DNA from: Moritella dasanensis ArB 0140
GTDB lineage: Bacteria; Pseudomonadota; Gammaproteobacteria; Enterobacterales; Moritellaceae
Assembly (NCBI RefSeq): GCF_000276805.1
Contig: NZ_AKXQ01000003.1
Location: 124,001 to 188,000, forward strand
Direction: 5' to 3'
DNA length: 64,000 bases
This document shows positions 18,541-26,721 of the stretch, one piece after another. A program made the translations under genes and the position numbers. Position 1 is the stretch's first letter, and every line of letters starts with the position of its first letter. Under the pieces are notes generated by a model. It was not told the DNA's origin and searched no databases. It was given only the letters and a program-made list of their open reading frames with translations.

Positions 18541-19554
18541 ATGACAGAAAAAACCGATACTATCGCTGTCGTAAAAAGGGAAGATGTGCAGTTTTTTATT
18601 GGCATATTTGAAATGATGAATGATAATATGTTTACATTATTACGTGAAGCAAATATTCCAGGGGATATTTATAATCACAAAAATGAATATCAATACCTAC
18701 CTGAGACGACAATAAATAACCTAGTTAAAATCCTCGGAACCCGAACCACGAAAGAAGACTTTGGGCTACTCCTATGGAGTGCTTGTAAAGAAGTTTATAT
18801 CCCCAAGTTTGTAGCAAAATTAACGCAAACAGACACGTTGAAATCGGCACTCGATGAATTTTGTCAACAATTACAGGATGCATCGAGTGGTGCTAATTTA
18901 AGTACACAATATACAAATGGACAATGGTGGTTAGTGAGAGAGAAATCATCTACCGATGAGCGATGGTTCAAATATACAGAGTTGTTTTCAGTCATTTTTA
19001 TTAATGAGTTGTTGAAGTCATTAACCGGAGGCAAGTGGCAACCAGTTAATGTTGGCATTCAATATCATGATGCTAAAGATTACCAAGCGTTACCAGAATT
19101 ATCCCAAGCACAATTCTATATAGCTCGGCCTGTCACTGCATTTTCAATTTCGGATGATTTAATCCATTCAGCTGTTATGCTGCCAACAGCGCCGAAACTA
19201 AATGCGTTAGACCTTAGTTCGGTATTAGATAAAACATTTTCGTCAACGTTTAAGCTCGCGATCAAACCTTATTTATCTATGGGTAAATTACCCATAAAAC
19301 TTGCTGCCGAGGTATTGAATATTAACGTCAGGACAATTCAACGCCGCCTTGATAAGGAAGGGATTACTTACAGTAAGTTGGTGGAAGGTATTATTTTGGA
19401 TCAAATTTTAGAGCTGCTCTCCGAATTCGATTTATCGATTACACTTATTGCGAGTAAAATGGGCTATTCTGATTCGGCACATTTTACGCGCGCTTTTAAA
19501 AGACAAATGCAGATGACACCTCGACAATATCGAAAGATGATCGCGGTTGCTTGA
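18541..19554 (+). CDS. AraC-family transcriptional regulator
   Basis: The start at 18541 has AAAGGA five bases upstream; the longer in-frame start at 18487 would overlap the porin gene. The 337-residue protein has the long N-terminal 'arabinose-binding-like' domain (PF12625 type) and a C-terminal double helix-turn-helix: LPIKLAAEVLNINVRTIQRRLDKE, then LIASKMGYSDSAHFTRAFKR with the family's GYSDxAHFxRAFKR text, ending TPRQYRK. Proteins of this arrangement (OruR/ArgR/VirS-like) bind a small ligand and activate neighbouring genes. It is 17 bases from the porin gene, which makes the amidohydrolase-porin pair its likely target. Confidence 0.9.
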   Translation: MTEKTDTIAVVKREDVQFFIGIFEMMNDNMFTLLREANIPGDIYNHKNEYQYLPETTINNLVKILGTRTTKEDFGLLLWSACKEVYIPKFVAKLTQTDTLKSALDEFCQQLQDASSGANLSTQYTNGQWWLVREKSSTDERWFKYTELFSVIFINELLKSLTGGKWQPVNVGIQYHDAKDYQALPELSQAQFYIARPVTAFSISDDLIHSAVMLPTAPKLNALDLSSVLDKTFSSTFKLAIKPYLSMGKLPIKLAAEVLNINVRTIQRRLDKEGITYSKLVEGIILDQILELLSEFDLSITLIASKMGYSDSAHFTRAFKRQMQMTPRQYRKMIAVA

Positions 19555-19582
19555 AGATTGTAATATGAAGAAGGGAGATAAT

Positions 19583-19609
19583 GAAACCCGTAATTGCATT
19601 ACGGGTTTT
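19583..19609. terminator. Bidirectional terminator
   Basis: AAACCCGTAAT pairs with ATTACGGGTTT around a short loop, followed by T's on both strands. It ends the AraC-family gene (+) and the DUF2333 gene (-). Confidence 0.85.
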
Positions 19610-19630
19610 AAGATTTGAAGTCTGTGTTGA

Positions 19631-20608
19631 TTAACCTTGTTCTAGTAATCTACGTAGGTCAATAACAGCCGCGTTTGCACGAGACAGGTAGTTTGCCATT
19701 ACCAGCGAGTGGTTAGCAAAAAAACCAAAACCAGCACCATTAAGAATGATCGGGCTGCCGACAGGCTGAAGTGATGCTTCTAATTCAAGGATGATTTGGT
19801 CAACACTTGCTAGTGCATTTTTCTTCTGTAATACGCCTTTAAAATCAATACGAGCTGCTTTTAGGTAATGATACAGTGCCCAAGAAGAACCTCGCGCTTC
19901 CCAGAATACATTATCGATTTCTAACCACGGTGTTTTAACGTTAGAACCAGACTCTGTGAATGTTGATTGCTCAGCACCAAGATCACCAGATAAATCCGTG
20001 TTGATACGGTATTGGCCAACAGACGCACTTAAACGTTGTGACAATGAACCAAGACGTTTCTCAACTTGTTTAAACCATTCTGCTAGGTTATCTGCACGCG
20101 CATAAAATTGTGCGTTTTTAGATTGCGAATCGTTTAATTTGTCGAGGTATGTTTGCAGTTCAGCAATTGTCTTTTTGTATTCAGAGTTAGCATTGGTTGG
20201 GAATAAACGCGTGTGTTCAACATTTAATGAACCGTGTGCTTTTTGTAAGTCTTTATTTTCAGTTGATTGCGTTTGTGAACGGCTTAAATCACGACGTAAT
20301 ACCAACATAAGGTCACGAGACTGTTCTAATAACCCATATTCCCATGATGGCATGTTGTCCATCAAAATTGCGGGTGGTAATACTGAATTACTTAGGTAAC
20401 CGCCATTTTTTCCATCTAACGTTTGAATCGATTTAATTAGCGTTGCAGTCATGTAAGAACCAACCGCAATATCGGCATTATTTTTAGTCAGTTCTTCCGT
20501 AACTTGTGTTGGACTAAAATTGTCTGGTTCAACACTCCAATAAACTGAAGTGGCATAAAAGATAATGCTGATCGCAGCAATACCGGTAATTATTTTAGAT
20601 TTACTCAT
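19631..20608 (-). CDS. DUF2333 family membrane-anchored protein
   Basis: A 325-residue protein with one N-terminal membrane segment (about 6-25, IITGIAAISIIFYATSVYW) that is probably an uncleaved anchor, leaving the rest periplasmic. The text matches DUF2333: GSYMTATLIKSIQTLDGKNGGYLSNSVLPP, MDNMPSWEYGLLEQSRDL and the C-terminal FFANHSLVMANYLSRANAAVIDLRRLLEQG. The family is widespread in marine gammaproteobacteria and has no assigned function. GAGGGAA lies eight bases before the ATG. It is monocistronic. Confidence 0.88.
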   Translation of the reverse strand: MSKSKIITGIAAISIIFYATSVYWSVEPDNFSPTQVTEELTKNNADIAVGSYMTATLIKSIQTLDGKNGGYLSNSVLPPAILMDNMPSWEYGLLEQSRDLMLVLRRDLSRSQTQSTENKDLQKAHGSLNVEHTRLFPTNANSEYKKTIAELQTYLDKLNDSQSKNAQFYARADNLAEWFKQVEKRLGSLSQRLSASVGQYRINTDLSGDLGAEQSTFTESGSNVKTPWLEIDNVFWEARGSSWALYHYLKAARIDFKGVLQKKNALASVDQIILELEASLQPVGSPIILNGAGFGFFANHSLVMANYLSRANAAVIDLRRLLEQG

Positions 20609-20731
20609 CTAGTCGTTCCCTCGAATCATCGTTAAGTTAGTAATATTTACTCTAGTGTAACTCGCTGAAATGTTTGCAACAAGCTTAATCACTATATAAA
20701 AAAAGCCAGGCTCAAGGCCACATAAAATAGG

Positions 20732-21007
20732 CTATGATTTTTTAATTCTGACCACATGCATGATCTCTATTTTGAATCCCGCAACCGTTTCGACCTCTGG
20801 ATAGTAGGTGATGTTAACACTTGCACCGGTTAACGGTTTATAGGCTTTTTTACGTTTAAATTTAAACGGCACTGTGTAGCCTTTTATCATCACGGTATTG
20901 AGAAACCACTCGTCTTTTTCTCGCTGTACGTGAGAAGTCACCTTTTGGTGTTCCGAATGGGTTAATCCAGGATGCTTTTTGAGGAGTTTATCGGGATCTG
21001 AAGCCAT
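20732..21007 (-). CDS. Small conserved-looking protein of unknown function
   Basis: A 91-residue basic protein, rich in Lys and His, with no signal peptide or membrane segment. The second half (TVPFKFKRKKAYKPL, then VNITYYPEVETVAGFKIEIMHVVRIKK) looks like a compact beta-strand domain. I do not recognise the family. The ribosome site is weak (GAG about 12 bases upstream). It lies between DUF2333 and the DeoR-family gene on the minus strand. Codon use is like that of its neighbours, which favours a real gene. Confidence 0.6.
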   Translation of the reverse strand: MASDPDKLLKKHPGLTHSEHQKVTSHVQREKDEWFLNTVMIKGYTVPFKFKRKKAYKPLTGASVNITYYPEVETVAGFKIEIMHVVRIKKS

Positions 21008-21095
21008 TTGTTATTGTCTCGTCGTGTTGCTGTTATTTGAAATGGTCGTTATTTGCCATTATTAAGCTGGTGTTCACTGCGTGATATTATTGATT

Positions 21096-21134
21096 AACAG
21101 GTATGAGTATATGAATGAACAGGCATGAGTATAT
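21096..21134. repeat. 17-base direct repeat upstream of the DeoR-family gene
   Basis: AACAGGTATGAGTATAT at 21096-21112 recurs as AACAGGCATGAGTATAT at 21118-21134, one mismatch, exactly 22 bases apart or about two helical turns. It lies in the divergent gap between the small unknown gene and the GlpR-like gene, where a tandem operator would be placed. Confidence 0.7.
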
Positions 21135-21262
21135 CTCAAAATAACGTTAAACTTTGTTTATTGACGCTATTTATCAGGTTTACAGGTGTAAATATGATAT
21201 AAACTAAGGGGTAATATTAACTCCCTTTCAATAATGACATTAGGGAAAACAGGGAGAAAGAT

Positions 21263-22042
21263 GTGAGACAAAATACACGTCACCAAAAAATAATTTCGTT
21301 GGTTAAAGAAGAAGGCTTTGTCAGTACTGAAGTGTTGGTTGAACACTTTTCAGTAAGCCCGCAAACTATCCGCCGAGATTTAAATGAATTAGCAGAAAAT
21401 AATTTAGTACGCCGTCATCATGGTGGCGCATCACTATTAGAAAGCAGTGTTGTTAACGATTCATACGTTAACCGTAAGCAGAAGACAGCCAAAGAAAAAA
21501 TGAAAATCGCACAGGCGATGGCTGAGTTAATTCCAGATGGTTCATCACTGTTTATTGATATTGGTACCACGTCTGAAGCATTGGCGCGCGCATTACTTAA
21601 TCATACCAATTTACGTGTTGTTACCAACAACCTTAATGTAGCCACTATTTTGATGCAAAAACCGGACTTCAGAGTCATTGTTGCTGGTGGTGAAGTGCGT
21701 AATAAAGATGCCGGAGTGGTTGGTGAAGCGACGGTTGATTTTATTAAGCAGTTTAGAATGGATTTTGGCATCGTCACTATTAGTGGCTTGGATATGGATG
21801 GTTCATTACTGGATTTCGATTATCAAGAAGTGCGCGTAACGCAAGCGATAATCGAGTGTTCACAAGAGGTTTTCTTACCGCTTGATCATACTAAGTTTGG
21901 TCGTAATGCTATGGTCAATATTGGTAATGTAAATCAGGTGAATAAATTATTTACCGACAAAGAACCACCAGAAGAGTTAGCGAAATTATTACAGCTACAC
22001 CAAGTGGAATCGATCGTCTGCGAAGCAAGTTCAGACAGTTAA
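21263..22042 (+). CDS. DeoR/GlpR-family transcriptional regulator
   Basis: A 259-residue regulator beginning at a GTG with AGGGAGA upstream. The N-terminal winged helix (STEVLVEHFSVSPQTIRRDLNELAENNLVRRHHGGA) carries the DeoR signature, and the C-terminal DeoRC sensor domain has the sugar-phosphate isomerase-like text DIGTTSEALARAL and AGGEVR. It is strongly GlpR-like (LPLDHTKFGRNAMV), so glycerol-3-phosphate is a possible effector. However no glp gene is nearby; the downstream neighbour is a ParA-type ATPase, so its targets are elsewhere or include itself. Confidence 0.88.
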   Translation: MRQNTRHQKIISLVKEEGFVSTEVLVEHFSVSPQTIRRDLNELAENNLVRRHHGGASLLESSVVNDSYVNRKQKTAKEKMKIAQAMAELIPDGSSLFIDIGTTSEALARALLNHTNLRVVTNNLNVATILMQKPDFRVIVAGGEVRNKDAGVVGEATVDFIKQFRMDFGIVTISGLDMDGSLLDFDYQEVRVTQAIIECSQEVFLPLDHTKFGRNAMVNIGNVNQVNKLFTDKEPPEELAKLLQLHQVESIVCEASSDS

Positions 22043-22104
22043 GCATGATCAAATAGCCAGTTAGCAAATTAACGAATTAAATCATTAAGAGAAGGGAGTA
22101 TCTC

Positions 22105-22869
22105 GTGATCCGTGTAGTGTTTAATCAAAAAGGTGGCGTAGGTAAATCTACGATCTGCAGTAATTTAGCGGCCATTGCTGCATCAGAAGGTAAGCGTACG
22201 TTGATTATCGATTTAGATAGCCAATGTAATACCAGCGCTTATTTATTAGGTAATGATTATAAGGTTGAATTTAGTGTTGCTGAGTTTTTTGAGCAGACAC
22301 TCAATATCATCATGAAAGGCCGGCCTTATCATGATTTTATTACCCCAACTGCATTTCCGAATTTATCTATTATGCCCGCATCTGAATTACTGGGTGACTT
22401 GATTGTTAAATTAGAGCAACGCCATAAGATCTATAAATTGCGTGATGCGATGGTGAAGTTAAAGCGTGACTATGATGAAGTGTATATCGATACGCCGCCA
22501 GCGTTTAACTTTTATAGCTTGTCAGCCTTAATCGCCGCGGATACTTGTTTGATTCCTTTTGATTGTGACGACTTTTCACGTCGTGGTTTATACAGTTTGT
22601 TAGCCAACATTGAAGAAACACGACAAGATCACAATGATAAATTACGTGTCGAAGGGATTGTAGTGAATCAGTACCAAGGGCAAGCCAGCTTACCTCGAAA
22701 ACTGGTTGCAGAACTAAGGGCTGAAAATCTACCGATTTTAAATACCCTGATCCACAGTTCAGTGAAAATAAAAGAATCACATAATATCTCCCAACCCTTG
22801 ATCAATTGCGCGCCGAAGCATAAAGTGACGCAGCAATTTTGCGATCTGTACGCTGAGATCTCTGCATAA
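22105..22869 (+). CDS. ParA-family P-loop ATPase
   Basis: A 254-residue MinD/ParA-type ATPase with a GTG start and GAAGGGAG upstream. The deviant Walker A motif KGGVGKST occupies about 9-16, Walker A' LIIDLDSQCNTS about 33-44, and the Walker B-like EVYIDTPPAFN about 126-136. Such proteins position DNA or protein cargo by dynamic ATP-dependent binding. There is no parB, replication gene or parS-like site beside it, so it is an orphan, more like the stand-alone chromosomal ParA proteins than a partition operon. A 62-base gap separates it from the GlpR-like gene on the same strand. Confidence 0.88.
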   Translation: MIRVVFNQKGGVGKSTICSNLAAIAASEGKRTLIIDLDSQCNTSAYLLGNDYKVEFSVAEFFEQTLNIIMKGRPYHDFITPTAFPNLSIMPASELLGDLIVKLEQRHKIYKLRDAMVKLKRDYDEVYIDTPPAFNFYSLSALIAADTCLIPFDCDDFSRRGLYSLLANIEETRQDHNDKLRVEGIVVNQYQGQASLPRKLVAELRAENLPILNTLIHSSVKIKESHNISQPLINCAPKHKVTQQFCDLYAEISA

Positions 22870-22892
22870 TACGAAATAAACTATTTTTAGAT

Positions 22893-22926
22893 CCCTATAC
22901 TTTAATACTCAGTATGGGGTTTTTTT
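22893..22926 (+). terminator. Terminator of the parA-like gene
   Basis: CCCTATAC pairs with GTATGGGG (one G-T pair) and is followed by a run of seven T's. Strong intrinsic terminator about 25 bases past the stop codon. Confidence 0.85.
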
Positions 22927-22989
22927 ATTCATAATCTTTTTAGGTGTCCGTGTATAGGCGGTGTCACTTAAGTTGTAAGTAAGGTGTTT

Positions 22990-23892
22990 ATGACTGTCAG
23001 AATCAATGATTTAGAATCATTTTTTCGTAATATCCAAAAAACGATTATCACGGCTTTTCAAGCGGAAGAAACCAAAGGCGAGTTTATTGCCGATAATTGG
23101 ACTAGCCATTTAGGTCAGGGGACGAGTTGTGTATTACGTGATGGCGAAGTATATGAAAGTGCGGGTGTGAACTTTTCGATGGTGAGCGGTGATAAATTAC
23201 CGGCTGCTGCATCGGCTAAGCGTCCACAATTTACCGGTATGTCATATCAAGCGATGGGCGTGTCAGTGGTTGTGCACCCACGTAATCCACATGCACCAAC
23301 AAGTCATGCTAACGTGCGTATGTTCATGGTGACAGATAATGATGGGCAACAACATTGGTGGTTAGGCGGTGGATTCGATTTAACGCCTATTCATTTATAT
23401 GCCGATGATGCTTGTCACTTCCATACGGCAGCCCGTGATGCGGTTAGCCCATTTGGTGAAGACTTGTATGAACAATTCAAACAAGACGCAGATGAATACT
23501 TCTATATGCCACATCGTGAAGAATATCGTGGTATCGGCGGTATAATTTATGATGATCTGAATGAATGGGATATCGAGAAAAGCTTAAGCTTTATTGAGTC
23601 TGTTGCTAACGGGTATACCCAAGCGTATGCACCGATTATCGCTAAACGTAAAAATCAGCCATATACTGAACAAGAACGTCAGTTCCAATTGTTCCGTCGT
23701 ACGCGTTATGTCGAGTTTAATTTGATTGTTGACCGTGGCACTATTTTTGGTTTGCAAAGTAAAGGCCGCACAAAATCAATCTTGATGTCGATGCCACCAC
23801 TTGCTAGTTGGCACTATGATGATTTAGAACCGCAGAACGCTGCGCAGCAAGCGCTAGTCGATGTGGTCTCACAACCACAAGCGTGGGTATAG
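22990..23892 (+). CDS. hemF: Oxygen-dependent coproporphyrinogen III oxidase
   Basis: The ATG at 22990, with AAGG six bases before it, is preferred to the GTG two codons upstream. The 300-residue length equals that of E. coli HemF (299). Family texts include SHLGQGTSCVLRDGEVYESAGVNFS split over the N-terminal third, HPRNPHAPTSHANVRMF with the conserved histidines, WWLGGGFDLTP and the C-terminal RGTIFGLQSKGRTKSILMSMPP split over the end. The cytosolic enzyme decarboxylates two propionates to make protoporphyrinogen IX, needing O2. It lies alone between two terminators. Confidence 0.97.
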   Translation: MTVRINDLESFFRNIQKTIITAFQAEETKGEFIADNWTSHLGQGTSCVLRDGEVYESAGVNFSMVSGDKLPAAASAKRPQFTGMSYQAMGVSVVVHPRNPHAPTSHANVRMFMVTDNDGQQHWWLGGGFDLTPIHLYADDACHFHTAARDAVSPFGEDLYEQFKQDADEYFYMPHREEYRGIGGIIYDDLNEWDIEKSLSFIESVANGYTQAYAPIIAKRKNQPYTEQERQFQLFRRTRYVEFNLIVDRGTIFGLQSKGRTKSILMSMPPLASWHYDDLEPQNAAQQALVDVVSQPQAWV

Positions 23893-23902
23893 TATTTGAT
23901 TC

Positions 23903-23929
23903 AAACCACGCTTAATCGCGTGGTTTTTT
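23903..23929 (+). terminator. Terminator of hemF
   Basis: AAACCACGC pairs with GCGTGGTTT around AATC-type loop text and is followed by T's. It begins 11 bases past the hemF stop. Confidence 0.88.
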
Positions 23930-24003
23930 AATGCCTTCCATTCTAGCAAATGCTGTTTGCTTTGCTATTCTTGTTAAACCCTAATGATAAAGTTGAAGTA
24001 ATA

Positions 24004-25671
24004 ATGAGAATTATAGTTTTATTGTTGATGTTATTGGTGCCTAGCCTTTCTTTTGCCCAAGTATCTTCGCCACAAGCTGTTTCATCACAAATAGCGACCC
24101 CACAAATAACCTCACCACAAATAGAAAAGCTAAATAAGCTCGATAATGACATCTCGGTGTTATATAACGAATCAAAAGACATGACTGGTACAGCCAGAGA
24201 TGTCGTGCGTTTACAATTATTAAATAAAAATGATGCACTGCGAGAAGTGATTCAAGAGCTTATTGATGAGCGTACCGATGAGACTCACGGCATCTTGTTA
24301 AAGCAAGTTAATCAGCAGGTGACGTTTATTGCAGATGCGTCAAAGTATCTATTAAATAAGATCGCAACAACTGAAAAAGCATTAGAAGAAGAAACTAATG
24401 AAGGTAAATTATTAGCGCAGAAATCATTGGATGAGTCGCGTCGTTTTTCAACGCGATTATTAGCCGACCAGTGGACCAATTATCAATGGTTGAAGTTACT
24501 CGATCAATCTGCACCAGCAAAAGAAAAAGCCTTAATTGGTGATATTGAACGTCGACTTGGATTCATGTCAGCGTCTTTGACTTTTGATAATCAACAAGAA
24601 GCCTTGTTAAGTAAACAGCTTAAGTCGGCTACCGAAGGTGAGAAAACCACAGTACAGATCGAACATATCCTTGCTCAGCGTAAGGTAAATAATGATATTA
24701 CGACGTTACAGTTTTTGGTGACGCTTGCGGATAAAATGTCTTTAGACACGACGCAATATAAACAACAGCTGTTTCAAGCCACCGGTACATTGACTGACGA
24801 ATTACTTAATGTGGATTTAATCTTGTCGATTATCTCTACTTGGGGTGAGGGTGCAGGTGATTGGTTAGCCAATAATGCGCCTGAATTATTATTCAAAATA
24901 CTGATCTTTATTGCTATTATTTTAGGGTTTCGTTGGTTGAAAAAACTAACCCGCACTATGGTTAAAAAAGCCGTAGCATCGCCTAACCTGAAATTATCTC
25001 GCTTGATACAAGATTTCTTTATCTCGATGTCGGGTAATGTAATTTTTGCGATTGGTTTATTGATTGCATTGTCGCAAGTAGGTGTTGATTTAACGCCAAT
25101 CTTAACTGGTTTTGGTGTGGCAGGTTTAGTGATTGGTTTTGCATTGCAAGATACCTTGTCTAACTTTGCGTCTGGCATGATGCTACTGATTTACCGTCCA
25201 TTTGATGAAGGTGATTTTGTTGAAGCGGGTGGTGTATCAGGTAAAGTTGCCCATATGAGCCTAGTGAATACCACGATTAAGACCTTTGATAACCAAGTTA
25301 TTATCGTACCGAACAGCAAAATATGGGGCGATATTATTAAAAATATTACCCATGAACGTGTTCGTCGTGTTGATATGGTTTTTGGTATTGGTTATAGCGA
25401 TGATATCGCCCTAGCTGAAACGGTATTAGCTGATATTGTGCAATCTCATGAACTGGTATTGAAGAACCCAGAAGCGATAATCAAGCTGCATACACTCAAT
25501 ACTTCTTCGGTTGATTTTATTGTCCGCCCTTGGGTGAAAACAGAAGATTATTGGGATGTGTACTGGGATATCACACGTGAAGTGAAGATCCGCTTTGATA
25601 AAGAAGGTTTGTCTATCCCGTTCCCACAACAAGACGTGCATCTGCATATGGTAGAAAAACCAGCTGAATAA
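24004..25671 (+). CDS. MscS-type mechanosensitive channel with long periplasmic N-terminal domain
   Basis: Starting at the ATG at 24004 gives a signal peptide (MRIIVLLLMLLVPSLSFA), followed by a coiled-coil-rich periplasmic region to about residue 265, then three membrane segments (about 285-305, 330-355, 360-390) and the MscS core: LQDTLSNFASGMMLLIYRPFDEGDFV, VNTTIKTFDNQVIIVPNSKIWG and a C-terminal alpha/beta domain. At 555 residues it is far larger than E. coli MscS (286) but smaller than MscK. The family opens on membrane tension in hypo-osmotic shock. The ribosome site is weak. Monocistronic. Confidence 0.9.
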   Translation: MRIIVLLLMLLVPSLSFAQVSSPQAVSSQIATPQITSPQIEKLNKLDNDISVLYNESKDMTGTARDVVRLQLLNKNDALREVIQELIDERTDETHGILLKQVNQQVTFIADASKYLLNKIATTEKALEEETNEGKLLAQKSLDESRRFSTRLLADQWTNYQWLKLLDQSAPAKEKALIGDIERRLGFMSASLTFDNQQEALLSKQLKSATEGEKTTVQIEHILAQRKVNNDITTLQFLVTLADKMSLDTTQYKQQLFQATGTLTDELLNVDLILSIISTWGEGAGDWLANNAPELLFKILIFIAIILGFRWLKKLTRTMVKKAVASPNLKLSRLIQDFFISMSGNVIFAIGLLIALSQVGVDLTPILTGFGVAGLVIGFALQDTLSNFASGMMLLIYRPFDEGDFVEAGGVSGKVAHMSLVNTTIKTFDNQVIIVPNSKIWGDIIKNITHERVRRVDMVFGIGYSDDIALAETVLADIVQSHELVLKNPEAIIKLHTLNTSSVDFIVRPWVKTEDYWDVYWDITREVKIRFDKEGLSIPFPQQDVHLHMVEKPAE

Positions 25672-25789
25672 TTGTTAGGTTAAGATTAGATTTAATGATT
25701 GCCGTCGGTCTTAATTTGGACTGGCGGTGATAAGACTTCTATAATGAAATGACTTGATGTGATGATTCACGGCCGTTGGAGAAAATCAG

Positions 25790-25948
25790 ATGAATAAAAT
25801 AGTGTTAATAATCTTGGCTATATTCTTACCACCTGTCGCTGTATTTCTTAACAATGGCGCAGGTAAAGACTTGCTGATTAATATCTTACTTTGCTTTCTG
25901 TTTGTTATCCCTGGCATGGTGCATGCACTTTGGTTAGTGCTGAAATAG
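25790..25948 (+). CDS. YqaE/Pmp3-family small membrane protein
   Basis: A 52-residue protein too short for most ORF screens. It consists of two membrane segments (about 3-20 and 27-50) joined by a short GAGKDLLIN turn, with the family's LPPVAVFL text in the first helix and a terminal LVLK. This is the Pmp3/YqaE (UPF0057) layout; yeast and plant members affect membrane potential and salt tolerance. A GGAG site lies nine bases before the ATG. It sits between the MscS-type gene and nudL; both neighbours could relate to osmotic response only in the first case. Confidence 0.85.
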   Translation: MNKIVLIILAIFLPPVAVFLNNGAGKDLLINILLCFLFVIPGMVHALWLVLK

Positions 25949-26047
25949 GGTTAGTAGATAGGGGGTTGATAGGGGTCGAAAATAGGTACCGTAAGATAGA
26001 CATTTAGTCATCACACCGATAGTACCGAGTATGTTTTCGGTGTGTCT

Positions 26048-26629
26048 TTAGGTCTGGGCTTCATGCGATCTAATATGTTTTGAAAAATCTTTAATAATGG
26101 CTGCCGTCGTTCCCCATATCGGATACTTACCCCAAGGCATGAACATCACTTCACGGTATTTACCTTTAAATAAACTCTTCTCAATAATATGGTTATCGTC
26201 GTCGAGTAAAAAAGACAGCGGAACTTCAAAAATTTCGTCTACTTCATTTGGATCAATTTTAGCTTGGTAATCACTGTCGACCAAAGCCACTACTGGGGTG
26301 ACATAATAACGGCTAATCGTCGGACGGCTCGGTAGTGTGCCTAATACGGTAATTTTATTGGCGGGAATGCCAATCTCTTCATGGGTTTCACGTAATGCAG
26401 TGGCAATGGACGAACTATCTGTTTTTTCTGTTTTACCACCCGGTAAGGCTATTTGACCACTGTGGTGACGTAAATGTGATGCGCGGCGCGTGAGAATGAG
26501 ATTTAACTCTTTATCGCGTTCGACAATCGGAAAGAGCACGGCTGCAGGGGTAAATACTTTGGTTAGTTTACTGATTGACTGATCACGAGGTGATAGTACA
26601 AAACGTGAAGTTAACGAATTAATATCCAT
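26048..26629 (-). CDS. nudL: Nudix hydrolase, CoA pyrophosphatase (NudL)
   Basis: A 193-residue Nudix protein. The Nudix box runs from GGKTEK through ALRETHEEIGI (about 62-86), and just before it is the CoA-pyrophosphatase signature LILTRRASHLRHHSGQIALP (about 43-62). The enzyme cleaves CoA and its derivatives to phosphopantetheine and 3',5'-ADP in the cytoplasm. AGGGA precedes the ATG. It lies downstream of pabB on the same strand, as in E. coli, though with a 92-base gap that could hold its own promoter. Confidence 0.92.
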   Translation of the reverse strand: MDINSLTSRFVLSPRDQSISKLTKVFTPAAVLFPIVERDKELNLILTRRASHLRHHSGQIALPGGKTEKTDSSSIATALRETHEEIGIPANKITVLGTLPSRPTISRYYVTPVVALVDSDYQAKIDPNEVDEIFEVPLSFLLDDDNHIIEKSLFKGKYREVMFMPWGKYPIWGTTAAIIKDFSKHIRSHEAQT

Positions 26630-26721
26630 ATGCGTCCCTGCAACTTATGATGTTGATCCAGCGTACTTTTGATTAATCACTGGGTTATTATGCCTATTAA
26701 CTAAAGTACTGGATGACTAAT

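Noticed and set aside
24774-25178. 134-codon open frame antisense to the MscS-type channel gene
   Set aside because: Shadow of a well supported gene, without its own start signals.
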